A program made the position numbers and the translations under genes. From Pseudofabraea citricarpa (lineage: Eukaryota > Ascomycota > Leotiomycetes > Helotiales > Dermateaceae): DNA of 64,000 nt. Positions within the stretch are counted from its first letter, which is position 1. Each line of letters starts with the position of its first letter. Of the stretch, positions 1-13,042 are shown piece after piece. Under the pieces are notes generated by a model. The model was given only the letters and a program-made list of their open reading frames with translations. It searched no databases and was not told where the DNA came from. The stretch lies in contig JAPWGK010000028.1 of the NCBI GenBank assembly GCA_029641185.1, positions 124,001 to 188,000 on the forward strand, read 5' to 3'.

Positions 1-1165
1 GCCCAGTTATCTCGTAGAATATGCGATGGACGGCCATGTATCAGCGCTCCCCATTTATCCTGCATGAATAATGCCCAACCAAGTCTTCTCCGCAATCCTC
101 TTTCCCATTCTGGTATTTTCCATTTCGAGCAGTCAAGATGAAGACCGAGATTCTGTCCGACAGCAACTAGCTGGCCCGTTAAAGCCCAGGAATCCCCATC
201 TGGACACTGTAGCAGCAATAATCCCGCCTGGACAGTCGAAAGTTTTGGCCGATTTAGGACATCGCTCATCATCTTTGGGACCAACTTCTCCAGGTTCCAG
301 ACATCAGGCTTGGGAAGACTGACAAGTTCGGGGCTATAGGACCACCAGTTCAAAGCGAGAATATATACAGCAGCAAGAACTGGAGGCGTAAATTCTCTGT
401 ATGTGCGATTGTATTTCTCGAGAAACACTTTCTTGTGGAGAATGGGAAAACTGGGATGGATAATCCGAAAGTACAGATCAACCAAGGATCTTCCATGGGG
501 TTGCACAAGATTCTCAACGGCGTCAAGATTTGCAAGTTCCTCGTCTATCTCGGCTTGCATCTCAGCCTTCATAAGAAAATGTGTTTTCTGACTAACTCGA
601 CGGAGCGTTCCTGGGACTCCTACTGACTCTCCTCGGCCATCAAAGGGAGAAAGATTAATCAACCGAGTATCATATTCGGTAGTCGAACCTAGATACTGGC
701 CATGCTGACGATTCTGAAGGCCAAGCGTCTTTTTTAAAAGAGATCCTGGGAGATTCGTGTAATCGACGATTGGCCGCTTTCCACGTGAACTTACTAAGAA
801 TCATTCAGTACAGCTATATAGATTGAAGATTTCCCTGCTCACTCTTTTCTATTCCAGGAGATCTTTATAGATGGGATTTTATCAGCGACATGTCTACAAA
901 GGAATTGCTCATATGCTCACCCTGGTTTCGTTATGTCCGGATTACTCGTCTCAGTGTCAAGTTTCCTTCGTTTCCTCCGCTGAGGAGTCTCGACAAAGGT
1001 GCACTCTTCGGATCGTGATTGACATGTTATACAAGTAGCAGAATCTTGCAGCATAATGCAACGGCTCTTCCGTCGCCTGCAAGAATCACATGGCCGATCT
1101 TTACGAGCCCATGTACTCCCGTTTGCTGCCTTTGGAAGGCCTTCATTTACTGATTGTTCGGCCAT
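1..1165 (-). CDS. Zn2Cys6 transcription factor, DAL81/TamA-like, 3' end cut by window edge
   Basis: The protein starts at the ATG at 1165. Exon 1 (1165-921) encodes a Zn(II)2Cys6 binuclear cluster of the form CDSCRRRKSRC...CITC...C, followed by a basic RRKRRK stretch. The intron begins GTGAGC at 920 and is tentatively closed near 790 with an AAG acceptor; this junction is uncertain and an extra small exon is possible. Exon 2 reads open to the window edge. It contains TLGLQNRQHGQYLG, FRIIHPSFPILHKKVFLEKY and QDKWGALIHGRPSHI, which are hallmarks of the fungal-specific transcription factor domain (PF04082). The TLGLQ block resembles the nitrogen regulators DAL81/UGA35 and TamA by memory of the family, not by search. 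The C-terminus lies outside the window. It diverges from the amine oxidase gene. Confidence 0.8.
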
Positions 1166-2375
1166 TCCAGCGCAGTTCTAGCTAGCAGAGTGGGTCTGGG
1201 CTGCTCCTGGCCGGCAAATTCGATCGAGAGTGAGGATGGAAGCGATAAGAGGTTAATTGAACGTGATGTTGGTCCTGACAAATCACGTGTAAATAAATGA
1301 CTGGGTCGGCGATAAATTCCGGCGCTAATGAAAGCCTATCTCTTGGCCTTGCTCTTTCTTTTTCTTTTTTCTGCTTGATAGAAGCAAGTATATCTCTATT
1401 GCAAGAAAATTAGCTTTTCTAGTTGCACATTCTAACTATCTCTCATATCTTGTTTGGACTCATGTATCTCTATAATTCCTGTCTTGACTTAATATTTCAC
1501 ATTATAAAGCTTTTCTAATACCTCATTTACTGCTTTTTGTCTTGTCTCTTGTTGAGGCGTTGATTTACTCCGAATCTCTAACTTTGAATCAAGAGAAACA
1601 GAATGTGAAAGACTATTTCTTGAAGTAATCTGACGCCCTACATAATTATCAACATCAATCAAGGATCTATATACTTTCTATCTTTCATGCTATGTCCTGA
1701 CTCGATGATGCTGTATTGTTAGTTTATGACGCATTGTGTATGATGTACCCTAGGCCCAAAGCAGTTTCCCGGAAGATGATCCTATGTTATCACAATTAGC
1801 CACAGCGATTTGATATCCTCCATAGACCTGTCGATTATATTGTAGTTTATCAAAGAACATAGGTAAGTCATAGTCAAGCTCTCGTCTTCACCGAGGGAAG
1901 GTTTGATTAAAATTTTCAACTTCATTGACATTTATATTTCTATCAATTACCTTGTGCAGTGCTAAAATGGATGCCCTCGTGGTTCCAGGGTGCAGACAAA
2001 CTTGCAGCGCAATTATCAGCTGATTAAGTCCAACCCATATCACATGACCATGGTGACATACATATAGCGACGTTGTTATGAAGCCTGCAAATTTGATCTA
2101 TTTTGATAGTAGAGAAGATTTTCATATTACCAGAATTCAATACTGGCCTTCTTTTGTACACCAAAAACTCACAGCACAAAGCCCATTCCAACCCACTAAG
2201 AACTGGTTCGCACAAATGCGGGGGACTATACAGGGAAGATGAGTGGGGGTGGTATGTGACGTACACAATACTTTAGCAATTATCTTAGCAATATTAAGCA
2301 ACCGGTCGTCGGTGTTATCTTCTTGCGTCTAGTAAATCCTCCGGTACTTTGCAATATCACTTAATTGACTTTCTA
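1166..2375. promoter_or_regulatory. Intergenic region between divergent regulator and amine oxidase
   Basis: This 1.2 kb AT-rich region lies between the start codons of two divergent genes and must contain both promoters. I see no convincing coding region, RNA gene or clear repeat in it. Confidence 0.4.
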
Positions 2376-3932
2376 ATGGCAACTCTTCGCGATCTATCTT
2401 CGACCCAGCCTGTCATTCGGCCGCAGTCTGGTGGTTCTTTGATTGTTGATGCTGTAGTGGTCGGTGCAGGCTTAAGTGGACTGCAATCAGCACACGATAT
2501 ACAAAGTGCGGGGTTCTCATGCGTTGTTCTAGAGGCGCGGAATCGAGTTGGCGGCAAAACATGGTCTCGAGAAACGAAAAACGGAGGTGTTGTTGATGTC
2601 GGTGCAGCTTGGATCAATGATACCAATCAATCAAAGATGTTTGACCTAGCTACGCGGTTTAAACTTGATCTGATCGAGCAATTCACGGAAGGCAATTGTT
2701 CGGCCCAATCATCGGATAGTAGCCCTTCTATCCCTTTCTCTTATGGTCAAGTTCCAAATGTAAGTAGAGAGCCAGGAAAAGAATTACTAGCTAATTGTCA
2801 TGTAGTTTTCAGCTGAAGATAGCCTTGATATCGTCCGGATTCGTGATTCTTTCGAAGAGCTTTGTCATACAATTGATATCAGGAAACCTTGGGCTCCTGA
2901 ATATGACTCGGTTACACTAGAAGCATTCATGAAAGAAAGAGGAGCGGGAGAGAAAGCTCTTGGGATTGTCAATATATGGACTAGAGCTATGTTGGGTTGT
3001 GAATCGTCTGAACTGAGTGCGCTCTATTTCCTCGACTATTGCAAAAGTGGCGGCGGCCTGCTGCAAATGAGAGCTGATCAGAAGCATGGTGGCCAATATC
3101 TACGAGTTAGGACTGGTAAGTACATATCATAAATGCATGTTAGTTTTATTCTAATCTGAATATAGGTACACAATCATTCTCGAATAATATCGCAGCAAAT
3201 ATGGTTCCTGGATCGGTTTTTCTCGAGTCGCCAGTTACACGAATTGCACAATATGAATCAGGATCAGTGGTGACAAGCGAAGATGGAACACGATTTCACT
3301 GCAAGCAGGTAGTTGTATCTGTTCCCACGCCTGTTTACAAAGAAATTGCATTTCATCCGCCTTTGCCATTAGACAAAATGAAATATAGCAACAGCTCCAA
3401 ACTCGGCTATTATGCGAAGGTGATAATGGTTTATGAGAAATCATGGTGGAGGGAGGCAGGATTTTGTGGCATGACACAGTCATTTATCGGACCTTGCGCT
3501 GTCACGCGAGATACTAGTGATGAGGCTAAAGGGTTTTATTCACTTACGTGCTTTGTCGTTGGAGAGCCTGGAAGGGTCTGGTCGAAACTTCGTCCTAGCG
3601 AGCGTCAAGAATCTATTCTGGCACAATTGATCATCCTCTTTGGACAACAGCACGAATCAAATATTAGGAATCATTTAGAGGTATTTGAACAAGAGTGGGT
3701 CAAAGACCCTTGGAGTCGTGGCTGTCCTTGTCCTTTTACACCACCTGGTATCATGACTGAGGTCGGAACTGCACTGAGGGAACCGTTCGGATCTATACAC
3801 TTTGTTGGTACTGAGACCTCATTTGAGTGGAAAGGATATATGGAAGGTGCCATCAGATCAGGAGAACGAGGAGCTGCCGAGGTGATCAAAGATTTGCGTG
3901 TGCAGAAATCGAAAGCGACCTCGAAATTATAA
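2376..3932 (+). CDS. Flavin-containing amine (monoamine) oxidase
   Basis: Three exons (2376-2759, 2806-3115, 3166-3932) give 486 aa. The N-terminal dinucleotide-binding motif VVGAGLSGLQSA sits at about residues 28-40, followed by VLEARNRVGGKTWS, the ADP-binding half of the FAD site in the amine oxidase family (PF01593). The C-terminus has FVGTETSFEWKGYMEGAIRSG, the family's FAD-contacting end. The length suits fungal MAO-N-type enzymes, which oxidise amines to imines with release of hydrogen peroxide; the substrate cannot be read from sequence. Introns are 46 and 50 nt. An in-frame TTG lies upstream at 2349, but 2376 is the first ATG. The gene converges on the SDR gene, with about 155 bp between their stop codons. 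Confidence 0.88.
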
Positions 3933-4087
3933 TATGTGCGGAATCTGCTGGCAACATTTTCTTTTCAAATCTTGGCTACATTCAGTTATTATTTCTAACA
4001 TTTTGTATCATTCATCTCTATGTGGGTTGATTCTTATGGCCCCTTATATAGTCTTTTATTGCGTTGTAGAGGCCCCCAAACACCTAA

Positions 4088-5003
4088 TTACCGAGCCATC
4101 CAGCCTCCGTCGACCTACGAGATGTTAGCATTTTTTGTCCGAAGGGGTAAATTATTCATTAACTGACAACCATAATTTCACCATTGACATACGAACTTGC
4201 TTCCGAAGCCAAGAAGATAGCAGGCCCCTTGAAGTCTTTCGGATCTCCCCATCTTCCAGCTGGGATCCGATCCGTGATGGATTTCAAGTAAGTTTTGTCT
4301 GCGCTTGTGCGGGTATCAACATTCATATCCGTAGCAATATACCTAAATCAATTAGTCAAGCAAATATACTCCAGCTGAATCCATATTTACCCTGGTGCAA
4401 TCGCATTAACTCGAATCCCGTGAGGCGACCATTCGTTACTTAAAGCTTTCGTCAATTGCCCAACAGCACCTTTACTCGAAGAATATGCCGCCATATTGAT
4501 CCCGCCTTGGAAAGTTGCCATACTAGCTGTGTTGATAATGCGCCCATGTATTTTGTTCTCCAACCAATACTTTCCCATATCGCGACAAATCACAAAGGTC
4601 GACCGGAGATTGACTTGTAAAATCTCATCAAAGACCTCCAAAGGGAAATCGGCAGCCGCATGTCTTCGCTGAATACCAGCTACATTTACAAGGATGTCTA
4701 TCTTGTGATCGTTCGTGACTGTGGAAACCACTTTTTGTGCAGCTTCCTTGTCTGACAGATCGAAAGCATAAACAGAAGATTTCCTGCCGAGAGCTTCGAT
4801 TTGTTTCTTGGTTTCTTCATTTTCAAGATTGCGCTTCTACAAGTTAGTGTATTTTCATTGTTCGGATTTTGCATGCTTGGGAATACCAAGATGAGAATAA
4901 TATCTGCTCCTGCTTCGGCCAGTCCCACTGCAATGGCTTGCCCAATACCTCGACCACCCCCTGTAACCAATGCAGTCTTCCCCTTCAGATTGAAAAGTTC
5001 CAT
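4088..5003 (-). CDS. Short-chain dehydrogenase/reductase, KduD-like (2-deoxy-D-gluconate 3-dehydrogenase type)
   Basis: Four exons (5003-4887, 4836-4391, 4342-4168, 4114-4088) give 254 aa, the usual size of classical SDRs. Visible motifs are the cofactor loop TGGGRGIG near residue 15, NVAG (a variant of NNAG), the catalytic serine in the NTASM strand, YSSSK (catalytic YxxxK), and a C-terminal DGGW that is restored only by splicing the last 53-nt intron. That intron has a less common GTCAGT donor; if it were retained the protein would end at VVS. The spacing and the QRRHAAADFP segment recall KduD/gluconate 5-dehydrogenase-type SDRs, a family-level inference. It is probably a partner of the neighbouring oxidase and P450 in a small pathway. 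Confidence 0.87.
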
Positions 5004-6665
5004 CTTGAGAAATATTTGTTGATCAAATTCGGTCTACGCGTTGATGAACAATGATATCTTCAAAGCATACCTAGGTACAAGTGAGGGGGAATGGCCCGGC
5101 TTACGGTTCGGCACCGAGTGGCAGAAAACTTATCCAGCACTTGTATCCGGCGCCGAGGAGCTTGCAAGCGAGCTCCTGTATTCCGTGAAAATGCCGAGCC
5201 TGCCAGTTACCATAAAATTTATGAAGTCAAACTTCTGGGAAAGCATTTAGTCATCCTCCCAGCCATCTGTCTTCAAATTTAATTTAGGTCAAAAAAACAC
5301 TGCCAGTATTCGACGTAGATCAGCGCCGACGACCTAGATAATCCTAGCCAAACTCGAAATTTCATCTGCCTCTGTTTCCAATCAGAAAATGGATGCACAA
5401 ACTTCTCAGGATGCTCTTTCGCGGGTGCCGATTTTCGCAGAATCACAGAGTTCAAAGGCGAGAGCAATGTCAGTATATAGGTAAAGTAACCCACCCCAAT
5501 CAATAAGCTAGACTTCTGTCTCTATGCCTGCATCAGAGAGTTTGTACATCGGCCGGTTTTTCACGATAAGAAATAAGTTTCTAGGTCTAGCAGATCCTGG
5601 TCACTCCGCCTTATCTGTATTTCATACTAGAGTTCATTAATATCATTGAACTAGCCAGGTGACTCTGCAAAGTGTCAGCATTATGCTGATTAGCTACTTT
5701 GGCTTTATCGCACCTATTTTCATTACCAGATCATGAAGCTTGATCGTTGTTATCTTTTTGACAAATTTGAGTATCAGATATAAATCTTTAGAAAAAAAGG
5801 CACAAAATGTTTGGTTTTTGGATTCCGATCCAGTCTCATTATTTTATTAATCGCCTGTCGGGATTAGACAAGCGGGGTAGGTTTTATGAAAGTAGTATAA
5901 AAAGTACACTTCATGACGTGGGGAATATATGCATACAAGCCGACACTTACTCCTTTTACTTTATCTTATTATTGATGACAATTTTCGCAGCCATTCCAAA
6001 GTGGTCGGATAAAAATACCGAACAAAAGTAGAAAAATTGCGCGATATCTTTAAAAAGTTATGATTTTATCTAATTCGCTTCCATTGTGGCGGCTTCTTCA
6101 AAGGTTTATAACTACTAACGGTTTAATGTGACTTCAATTGTATCACGAGAAAATAACTAGGTTGCACAGCGGGCTTTGTAAAATTATCCTACCGATTTCT
6201 AAATCTCTGGCAGCGAAAACATATCCCAGGATACCGAAGTGAGAGAGGTTTTCTAGAGTGTCATAATTTGATAAGAGATCCCCACAATCTTATTGTCGGA
6301 AGCTGGCGGGGAACGAGACGAGAATAGTTCCCTGAAAGACAAGCCACTAAAATTGGGCTTACTTGCATAGGAGCCAGCAACCAAGTGTTATCATGTTCCC
6401 GTGATAAATGGATCACTAAACCCCTCATTCTGAGCGAGCCAATGCAGAGCGTCAGACAAATCTTCAGCAAATCAGTCTTCATACATCAGCATCGGATAAG
6501 ATGAGCTGACATTCCGAAATATTTCTATTTTCCATGGCAGCTTTTACAACAGCCGAGACGTGTACCAATCATAATTGGCTGATTTGTATGACTTTAATAA
6601 ATATTCCATCTCGTTCAGCCCGTTTATCTTGACCCCCGACACCCCATTTTCTTGCTGATTGTTCC
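5004..6665. other. AT-rich intergenic region
   Basis: This is 1.7 kb between the start of the SDR gene and the start of the P450 gene. Only short chance reading frames with no recognisable motif are present. It should carry both promoters. Confidence 0.4.
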
Positions 6666-8373
6666 ATGATCTTCAGGATGAGTCCTTCAGACCACCTTAA
6701 AAATCTGCCATCTAGCAGTTGGATCATAGCACTAAGTTGCATTGCTGCGTTTCTTATCTTCATCGCACAAACCCTCCGTAACTACTATCGCTTGAAACAG
6801 TTTCCCGGGCCGCCAGGGGCAGGTTTTACAAAATTATGGCTCTTAAGAGCGGTCCTAGGTGGAGAAATGAATTTGAGGTTCGCTGAGGCCGCTCAACAAT
6901 ATGGTACTTATGTAAGGCAATTTGACCCGGTATCTTGCTGAATATTTTCTCCAGGGCCACTTGCCCGGATTGGACCCAATGATTTAGTGACAGACGATCC
7001 GGATCTGGTTCGACGGCTTTTGGCTGTCCGCTCACCATATCGACGTGCATCATGGTATATCGGTATGCGCTTTGATCCACATCGCGATAATGTGGAGTCT
7101 CAGAGAGATGATGATAAGCATACTGAGCTACGTGGGAAGATGGCGGCTGGAGTTTGTATTCCCTCGTCATCATCGCTAGGGAAAGGCTGACAGTGCTTTA
7201 GTATTCCGGGAAAGAAGTCGAAGGTATGGAACAGTCAGTAGATAGAGAAGTTCTAGCTTTGGTTCGACTTGTGGAGAAGTACGCAACTTCTGCGTATGAA
7301 CCATTGGATTTTGGTCGCAAAGCCCAATACTTTACGCTAGATGTCATCAGTTCTCTAGCGCATGGGAAATCATTTGGTTTCCTTGCTGCTGATGGTGATG
7401 TGCATGGTTATATCAAAGCCACAGAAGACGTTCTTGGGGCTGCAATGACAGTAACTGTGTACCCTTGGCTGAATTGGCTTTTGCGTACTCGTTTGCTAAG
7501 CAGAGCCTTGCCTTCATCCGAAGATAAGTTTGGCTTTGGCAAAGTGATGGGTATCACAAAGGAAGTTGTAGGGGAGAGATTTGGATCAAACAAGAAAATG
7601 AGAGCAGATATGTTGGGTTCTTTTGTTCGACATGGTTTAACACAAGATGAGGCAGAGTCCGAGACGATTCTTCAGATGTATGTACAATCTTCAAATTTGC
7701 AAGAGTCTAACACTGAACTCTACAGCATCGCAGGAGCAGACACAACTGCCACTGCAGTTAGAGCAATACTTTTATATCTAGTTACAACACCTCGAGTTCT
7801 TTCCAAATTGCGTGCTGAGATCGCGTATCACCAAATTTCATCCCCAATTCCGGATGCGGAAGCGAGACAAATGCCGTACCTTCAAGCAATAATCAAGGAA
7901 GGTCTTCGCCTTTGGCCTCCTGTGGCTGGACTTATGTCAAAGGAGACACCGCCAGAGGGGGATACTTTCGACGGGATTTTCATTCCCGGAGGAACATCAA
8001 TTGGTATCACTCTATGGGGAATTGGTCGAAACAAACGTATTTGGGGGAACGATGCGGATGTTTTCAGACCAGAGAGATGGTTAGAAAATTCGTTGGAGGA
8101 AGTGAAGGAGCAAGAGCGTGCTCTTGAGCTGGTATTTTCCTACGGAAAATATCGATGCCTTGGGCAGAATGTAGCGATTATGGAACTGAATAAAGTATTC
8201 GTCGAGGTAAAACACCCTTTCCCCGATATCTAACCTGAGACTGACCTTGAGACTTATAGCTGCTGACAAGATTCGATTTCTCAGTGGTTGATCCCACTAA
8301 GCCTTGGAATTCTAGGTGCATGGGTGCCTTTGCCCAGAAAGATATGTGGATGTTTGTTACGAAAAGGGAGTGA
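6666..8373 (+). CDS. Cytochrome P450 monooxygenase (benzoate/pisatin-demethylase-like class)
   Basis: Five exons (6666-6903, 6955-7151, 7202-7677, 7726-8206, 8260-8373) give 501 aa. An N-terminal membrane anchor at about residues 18-36 is followed by the proline hinge FPGPPGAG. Family blocks include YGPLARIGPNDLV, GKMAAGYSGKEVEGMEQSVD, the I-helix AGADTT, the K-helix KEGLRLWPP (ExxR), PERW, and the haem loop FSYGKYRCLGQN with the cysteine ligand. The microsomal P450 fold is certain. The block pattern resembles the pisatin demethylase/benzoate hydroxylase clades, but the substrate is unknown. A second in-frame ATG at 6678 is an alternative start. The gene converges on the Zn2Cys6 regulator with only about 110 bp between stops. 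Confidence 0.92.
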
Positions 8374-8481
8374 TACGCTTCTAATCATATGCTACTCGCG
8401 TTCCTGTTTCTAAATAAGGCACACTACTGGTTCATAGATGTCACAATGAGCATATGATTCTAGTCATTAGTGTGTACCCTT

Positions 8482-10565
8482 TTATTCGGCGAATCTATTC
8501 CCTGAGGTAGGCATTGTGAGCCAACTCTCCAAACCAAGTGCCTCAATATCAGCGAATGGATCAGCTTCGCCCATCTCGAAAAAGTTACTCCAACCGGCGA
8601 CAGTATTACCAGTTCTAGGGCCAGCATTCCATGGTGAGGCATCTATAGTCGTTGATAAACCAGATGGTAGAGGTGAGGTTTCCTCTGACTGAAGTCTCGC
8701 ATAAGCGGCCTTACTTTGGTCTTTCAATTTCACAAGAAGGTCTTGGAAAATGGTGGCGATTGCATCGGCGCTTGACCAGTATTTAGATACAGCTTTTATT
8801 GACGGTAGTAGGTCCTCGAGCCTGCTTTGAGCCTGAATAGCAAGAATGACCTCAGCATTATTTGCAGCAGACCGTGCCTCGGAACTCATTTGAATGGCTG
8901 CAGACAAAAGAGAGGTCAAAGCTGTAAATGAACACCTATCCACGAATCCCATAGCCATTATTTCATCAAACAGTTTCGCAGTTGAAAGGGCTGCGGTATG
9001 ACAAGTATCTGATGAATTCGAGGGTGGTAACTTCGGGCTCCCTGGAGTTGATGGAACCCGATGCAGATGAATCAAGGCTAGATTGTAGTGTAGCTGTAGC
9101 TGTAGTGTCCAGAAATCGTGGTTCTTCCCAGATGAACCTTGAAGATCTGGTGGTAGGCGCAAATACCATCCAACCAACCGAGAATCAAGAGACTTCTGCT
9201 GCGCTTGAAGTGAACCAGGCGTCATGTTGCAACGACGCAAAGATCCTGGCGATGAGAATTTAATAATTTGCAGAATTATGTTACAAAGATTAGAGTTCTG
9301 TATGTTGTAATTGATGTCCACATTCTGGTTTTGTAGCCCACAGTATTCAATAAAGTCTTCGGCCAGCAAAGGAGACTGGTCACATTCATCGGGGTCTATC
9401 ATTGGAGGCCGGCCATGGTGAAGACTTGCAAGCACGTCAACCTGAACTAATGTCCACCATATCCGACGATAAATGCGTGTATCACCTGTTGGCATTCTAG
9501 TCGAGGTATTTGGTCCAAGATCACGGTGCATTCCTAAACCAAACGCTATCCGACATGCAACACCAACCCAGTAATAAGCATTAGAGCTTGCGTCGTCTGG
9601 GCCCTCAAAATGCCATGTGAAGAGTAACGCTGCTTGTACCAAGTGCATCCGGTCATTCTCAAATCGCATCTCAAAGAGGGCCTTTGCTCTTCGAAATAAT
9701 GCCATCTTGACAAGAGCACGAGATTCAGCTACTTTATGATGTTGACAAACGTGCGCCCCTGCCAGCAAAACTGATTGGAGAAGTAAAAGTGGTGGTGGGT
9801 GTTCCGAGTTTGCGTATTGAGACCTAAACTCGGCTTCGTCGATTATAGGGAATCCTGGATGTATCTTCTGAAAGAAAGCCTCGACAAGATCATCTCTGAC
9901 CTCCTTTGCAGGCAGTGCACCTGCATCATCTGCCATTTTAGAATACCATCTAACAATAGGTTGGTCCTTCTGCGGTTTCCAAGGCATAATTGGTCTGATT
10001 GAGGGAAACGGAAGATGGAGAGATGGGACATGATTACTGCTTGCAGATAACTCTCCCTGAACAAGATGTGTGAGGTTTGATGTAGCTGCACCAATATAAG
10101 CAACTCTAATCCAGTGATCTTCCTTGTAAATGAACCACGGCGATTCTCCATTAATGCCACGCTGATAGAACTCTGTCAGTGCTGTTCTAGAGAGCTCTTC
10201 TTCAGCGATATCCTCCATTGTTGGAACGAAATTTTGTTTTGGTGGCGTCGGTTCTGCTGAGTTTGCTAGAGCAGCTGGTAGGTGCTTTCTACAGTCATTT
10301 GAGTTGAAATTGGTTCCAATGCTAGCTTGCGGGGTGGAGCTGATCGGACTTGAGATATCATGTGAAGTAGAGATCCTTTTCTTTCTTCTTTTTGCTCTGT
10401 GGATATCGGCCAACAAGAACCTATAGCATTATCAGACCCAATCGTAAAGAACATGACATCGACTCACGTGCACTGATGCCCCCCATTTTTACAATTCACA
10501 CACTGAGTCTCTCCAGTAGAATCACATTTCACTTTGCGGCGATGACAGATATCACAAGCAGCCAT
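8482..10565 (-). CDS. Zn2Cys6 transcription factor with fungal-specific regulatory domain
   Basis: Exon 1 (10565-10468) encodes MAACDICHRRKVKCD...CVNC...QC, a complete Zn(II)2Cys6 cluster at the very N-terminus, joined by a 47-nt intron to exon 2 (10420-8482). The basic run RAKRRKKR follows the cluster. The total is 678 aa. The middle contains the PF04082-type regulatory domain, with FFQKIHPGFPIIDEAEF and RIWWTLVQVDVLASLHHGRPPMI. It is a nuclear DNA-binding regulator. Its position between the P450 and the divergent methyltransferase suggests it is the local regulator of this cluster; that is inference from position only. Confidence 0.9.
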
Positions 10566-11414
10566 GTTAAGGTATCAATGCTCAAGCGCAGAATCTCGAC
10601 TCGAGGTTGTTGTGTATATGATTGTCGTTGTTGTCAACGGGATCAAGCTTGGCCAAGCGTGTGATAAGACTAATCGGGATTTACCGTCTCGCGTCATGTG
10701 ATACTGCTGCCTTCAAAATCATATACTAGCCCTTCTCAAAGAGTGATAGTTCAAGAAATATTTTAATAGATCTGATCACTCTGAGGATAACAGACAAAGT
10801 ATCCGCAAGATCTATTTGTTGTTTGCATCATGTGACATATCATATAAACTATCAAGCGAGCAAATTGTAACCACCAATGTCACCTACTGAAACGCCCAAA
10901 AGGGAAGATTGACCATCTGAATTCTAATCAGTCATGTTATCTAGTGAAGCAGGTTTACGGGGAACTGTTATAGATACTTACCTAGCATAAAATATTGATG
11001 TGTAGGACGAAGTTCAGTGCCTACCTGGTATTGCATCATTTCCTCGTTGGCTATCTGAAACCAAACGAACCCGATGTTGAACGACTCAAGTAGAATGATT
11101 TACTTATATCAAAATATACCAGAGTATTATAAGGCCTCACTGTCGTATTGTAGAAAGGTAAAAGAGGTTCAGCAGTCTAGGCTCGGCTATATCTACATAT
11201 TCAGAAATAGAGTTCCCACCCGTGTTAAGAAGTCCAATCACGCACAACGATGCTGACGACTTTGGCCAGGATACGACTCCTCCGCTCGTGGCAGTTGTCA
11301 AGCCGGCATTATGTTCTGGGGTCGGGAAAAGGTGCAACGAACGCATAAATAGAACCCATCTGACAAAATTCCAAAATTCCTCTCGCTTGTGTCTCTGCCG
11401 TTCCACTCCACAAG
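10566..11414. promoter_or_regulatory. Bidirectional intergenic region, regulator / methyltransferase
   Basis: This 849-bp region separates the divergent starts of the Zn2Cys6 regulator and the LaeA-like methyltransferase. No coding potential was seen. Such shared promoters are a common place for cluster regulators to bind, but I could not identify a specific CGG-type operator with confidence. Confidence 0.4.
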
Positions 11415-12799
11415 ATGCCACCAAAAGCAGTTCAAAATGTGGAGGCTGCTGATTTCAACGACAACGACTCTTCTTTAGGGGACGTAAGTGTTAACCAAGT
11501 AAAGAATTTCTTCGGACTTACCAAAATCCAGGGCGATGCCTTAAGTTCAACTACGTCAATCGGGTCCAGTATTATGAGATATAGGCAAGAAAATGGAAGG
11601 ACGTATCACGCATATAAAGATGGCAGTAAGAATGTTAATAAACTTTTTATTGGGCTTATCTGATGCTTTTTAGTCTATGTGCTTCCGAATGACGAAGTAT
11701 GAACTGTATTTTATGATCAAGAATTCTACTTTGACTAACCATGTATGAAAGTCAGAGAATGACCGCCTTGGTAGGAGCACAAGATTTCCCTCTGCACATC
11801 GTGCTAATTTTATAGATTTGCAACATCACTTATATACTTTAACTTATGGAGGGAGAATAAGCACATGCCCGATTCCAAAGGAAAAAGTCATACATCGCAC
11901 ACTTGATGTTGGCACCGGTACAGGAATTTGGGCAATTGATTATGGTAAGATATATATATAAATACAAAAGTAAAAGATAGAACTGATTATCTATATCAAA
12001 CAGCCGACGAGCATCCGGAGTCTCATGTTCTAGGGGTAGATTTAAGTCCTATCCAGCCTCTCTTCGTACCACCGAATCTCACATTCGAGATTGACGATAT
12101 AGAGCAAGACTGGGCCTTTGTGCAAAAGTTTGACTTCATTCACTCTCGAATGATGACTGCTTCCATTGCAAACTGGCCCAGATTTTTTGAGCAGGCCTTT
12201 GAGTAGGTTGTACTTGTTATCAGCGAGCAAAGCTAATCTCTCTTAGGTTTTCAAACCAAGGCGGATGGCTAGAGATATCTGATATCAGTTTTCCAGCACA
12301 AATAGAGGACGGGGACTGGCCTAAGGACTCCGCACTCAAAAAGTGGAACGATCTCATGTTGGAAGGAACTGTCAAAATTGGAAGACCGAACAATAGCGCA
12401 GAGTTATATAAAGAACAAATTGCTACAGCAGGTTTCATCGATGTTGTTGAAACCAAATACATTTGGCCAATGAATCGATGGCCAAAGGACAAAAAGTTAA
12501 AAGAGCTAGGTTCACGACTCTTGTCCTTGACTTGGTGGTTCTCACTAATCTATAAATAGGTATGTGGACACGGGAAGATTTCCAGTCTGGTCTTTCAGGA
12601 ATAAGTATGGCTTTGTTCACTCGTGTTCTTGGGTGGAAGCCAGAGGAAGTTGAAGTATTTTTAGTAAATGTTCGGAGGGAGATGGGAGATACTAAGATTC
12701 ATGCTTATTATCCTATGTAAGTTTTTAATATACCACAATCACAAATTTAGACTAATTCTGCCTAGATATACGATCACGGCAAGGAAGCCAGAGGCTTAA
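11415..12799 (+). CDS. LaeA/UMTA-like SAM-dependent methyltransferase
   Basis: Eight exons (11415-11625, 11674-11696, 11752-11770, 11816-11944, 12004-12202, 12247-12509, 12560-12716, 12766-12799) give 344 aa. Two are micro-exons of 23 and 19 nt. The family start block YHAYKDG-YVLPNDESENDRLDLQHH is restored only when these micro-exons are included, which supports the model. The SAM-binding motif LDVGTGTGIWAIDYA follows, then a Rossmann-type fold (PF13489). The end ITARKPEA is typical of this fungal group. Members methylate small molecules or act as regulators like LaeA; which applies here is not visible. It is divergent from the Zn2Cys6 regulator. Confidence 0.88.
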
Positions 12800-13042
12800 T
12801 TGACACTTGAGTCGTGTGTAGGGCTTTGGAGTGCGAAAGTAAATTTCCGCTTAACGATCGGCAAAACCAGGCTTATATATCATATATGCTGTCTAGCTGT
12901 ACAGCTTGAGCTCAAATTTGAACCATTCTTCCAATCTGTGGTATTTGCAAGGAATTTCATGTAATTATTCTGCTACCTGATTTTTCGCCAACTGATAAAT
13001 TGCCTACATCTTGTTTCACGACGCAATTTTTGACAGGAACAG

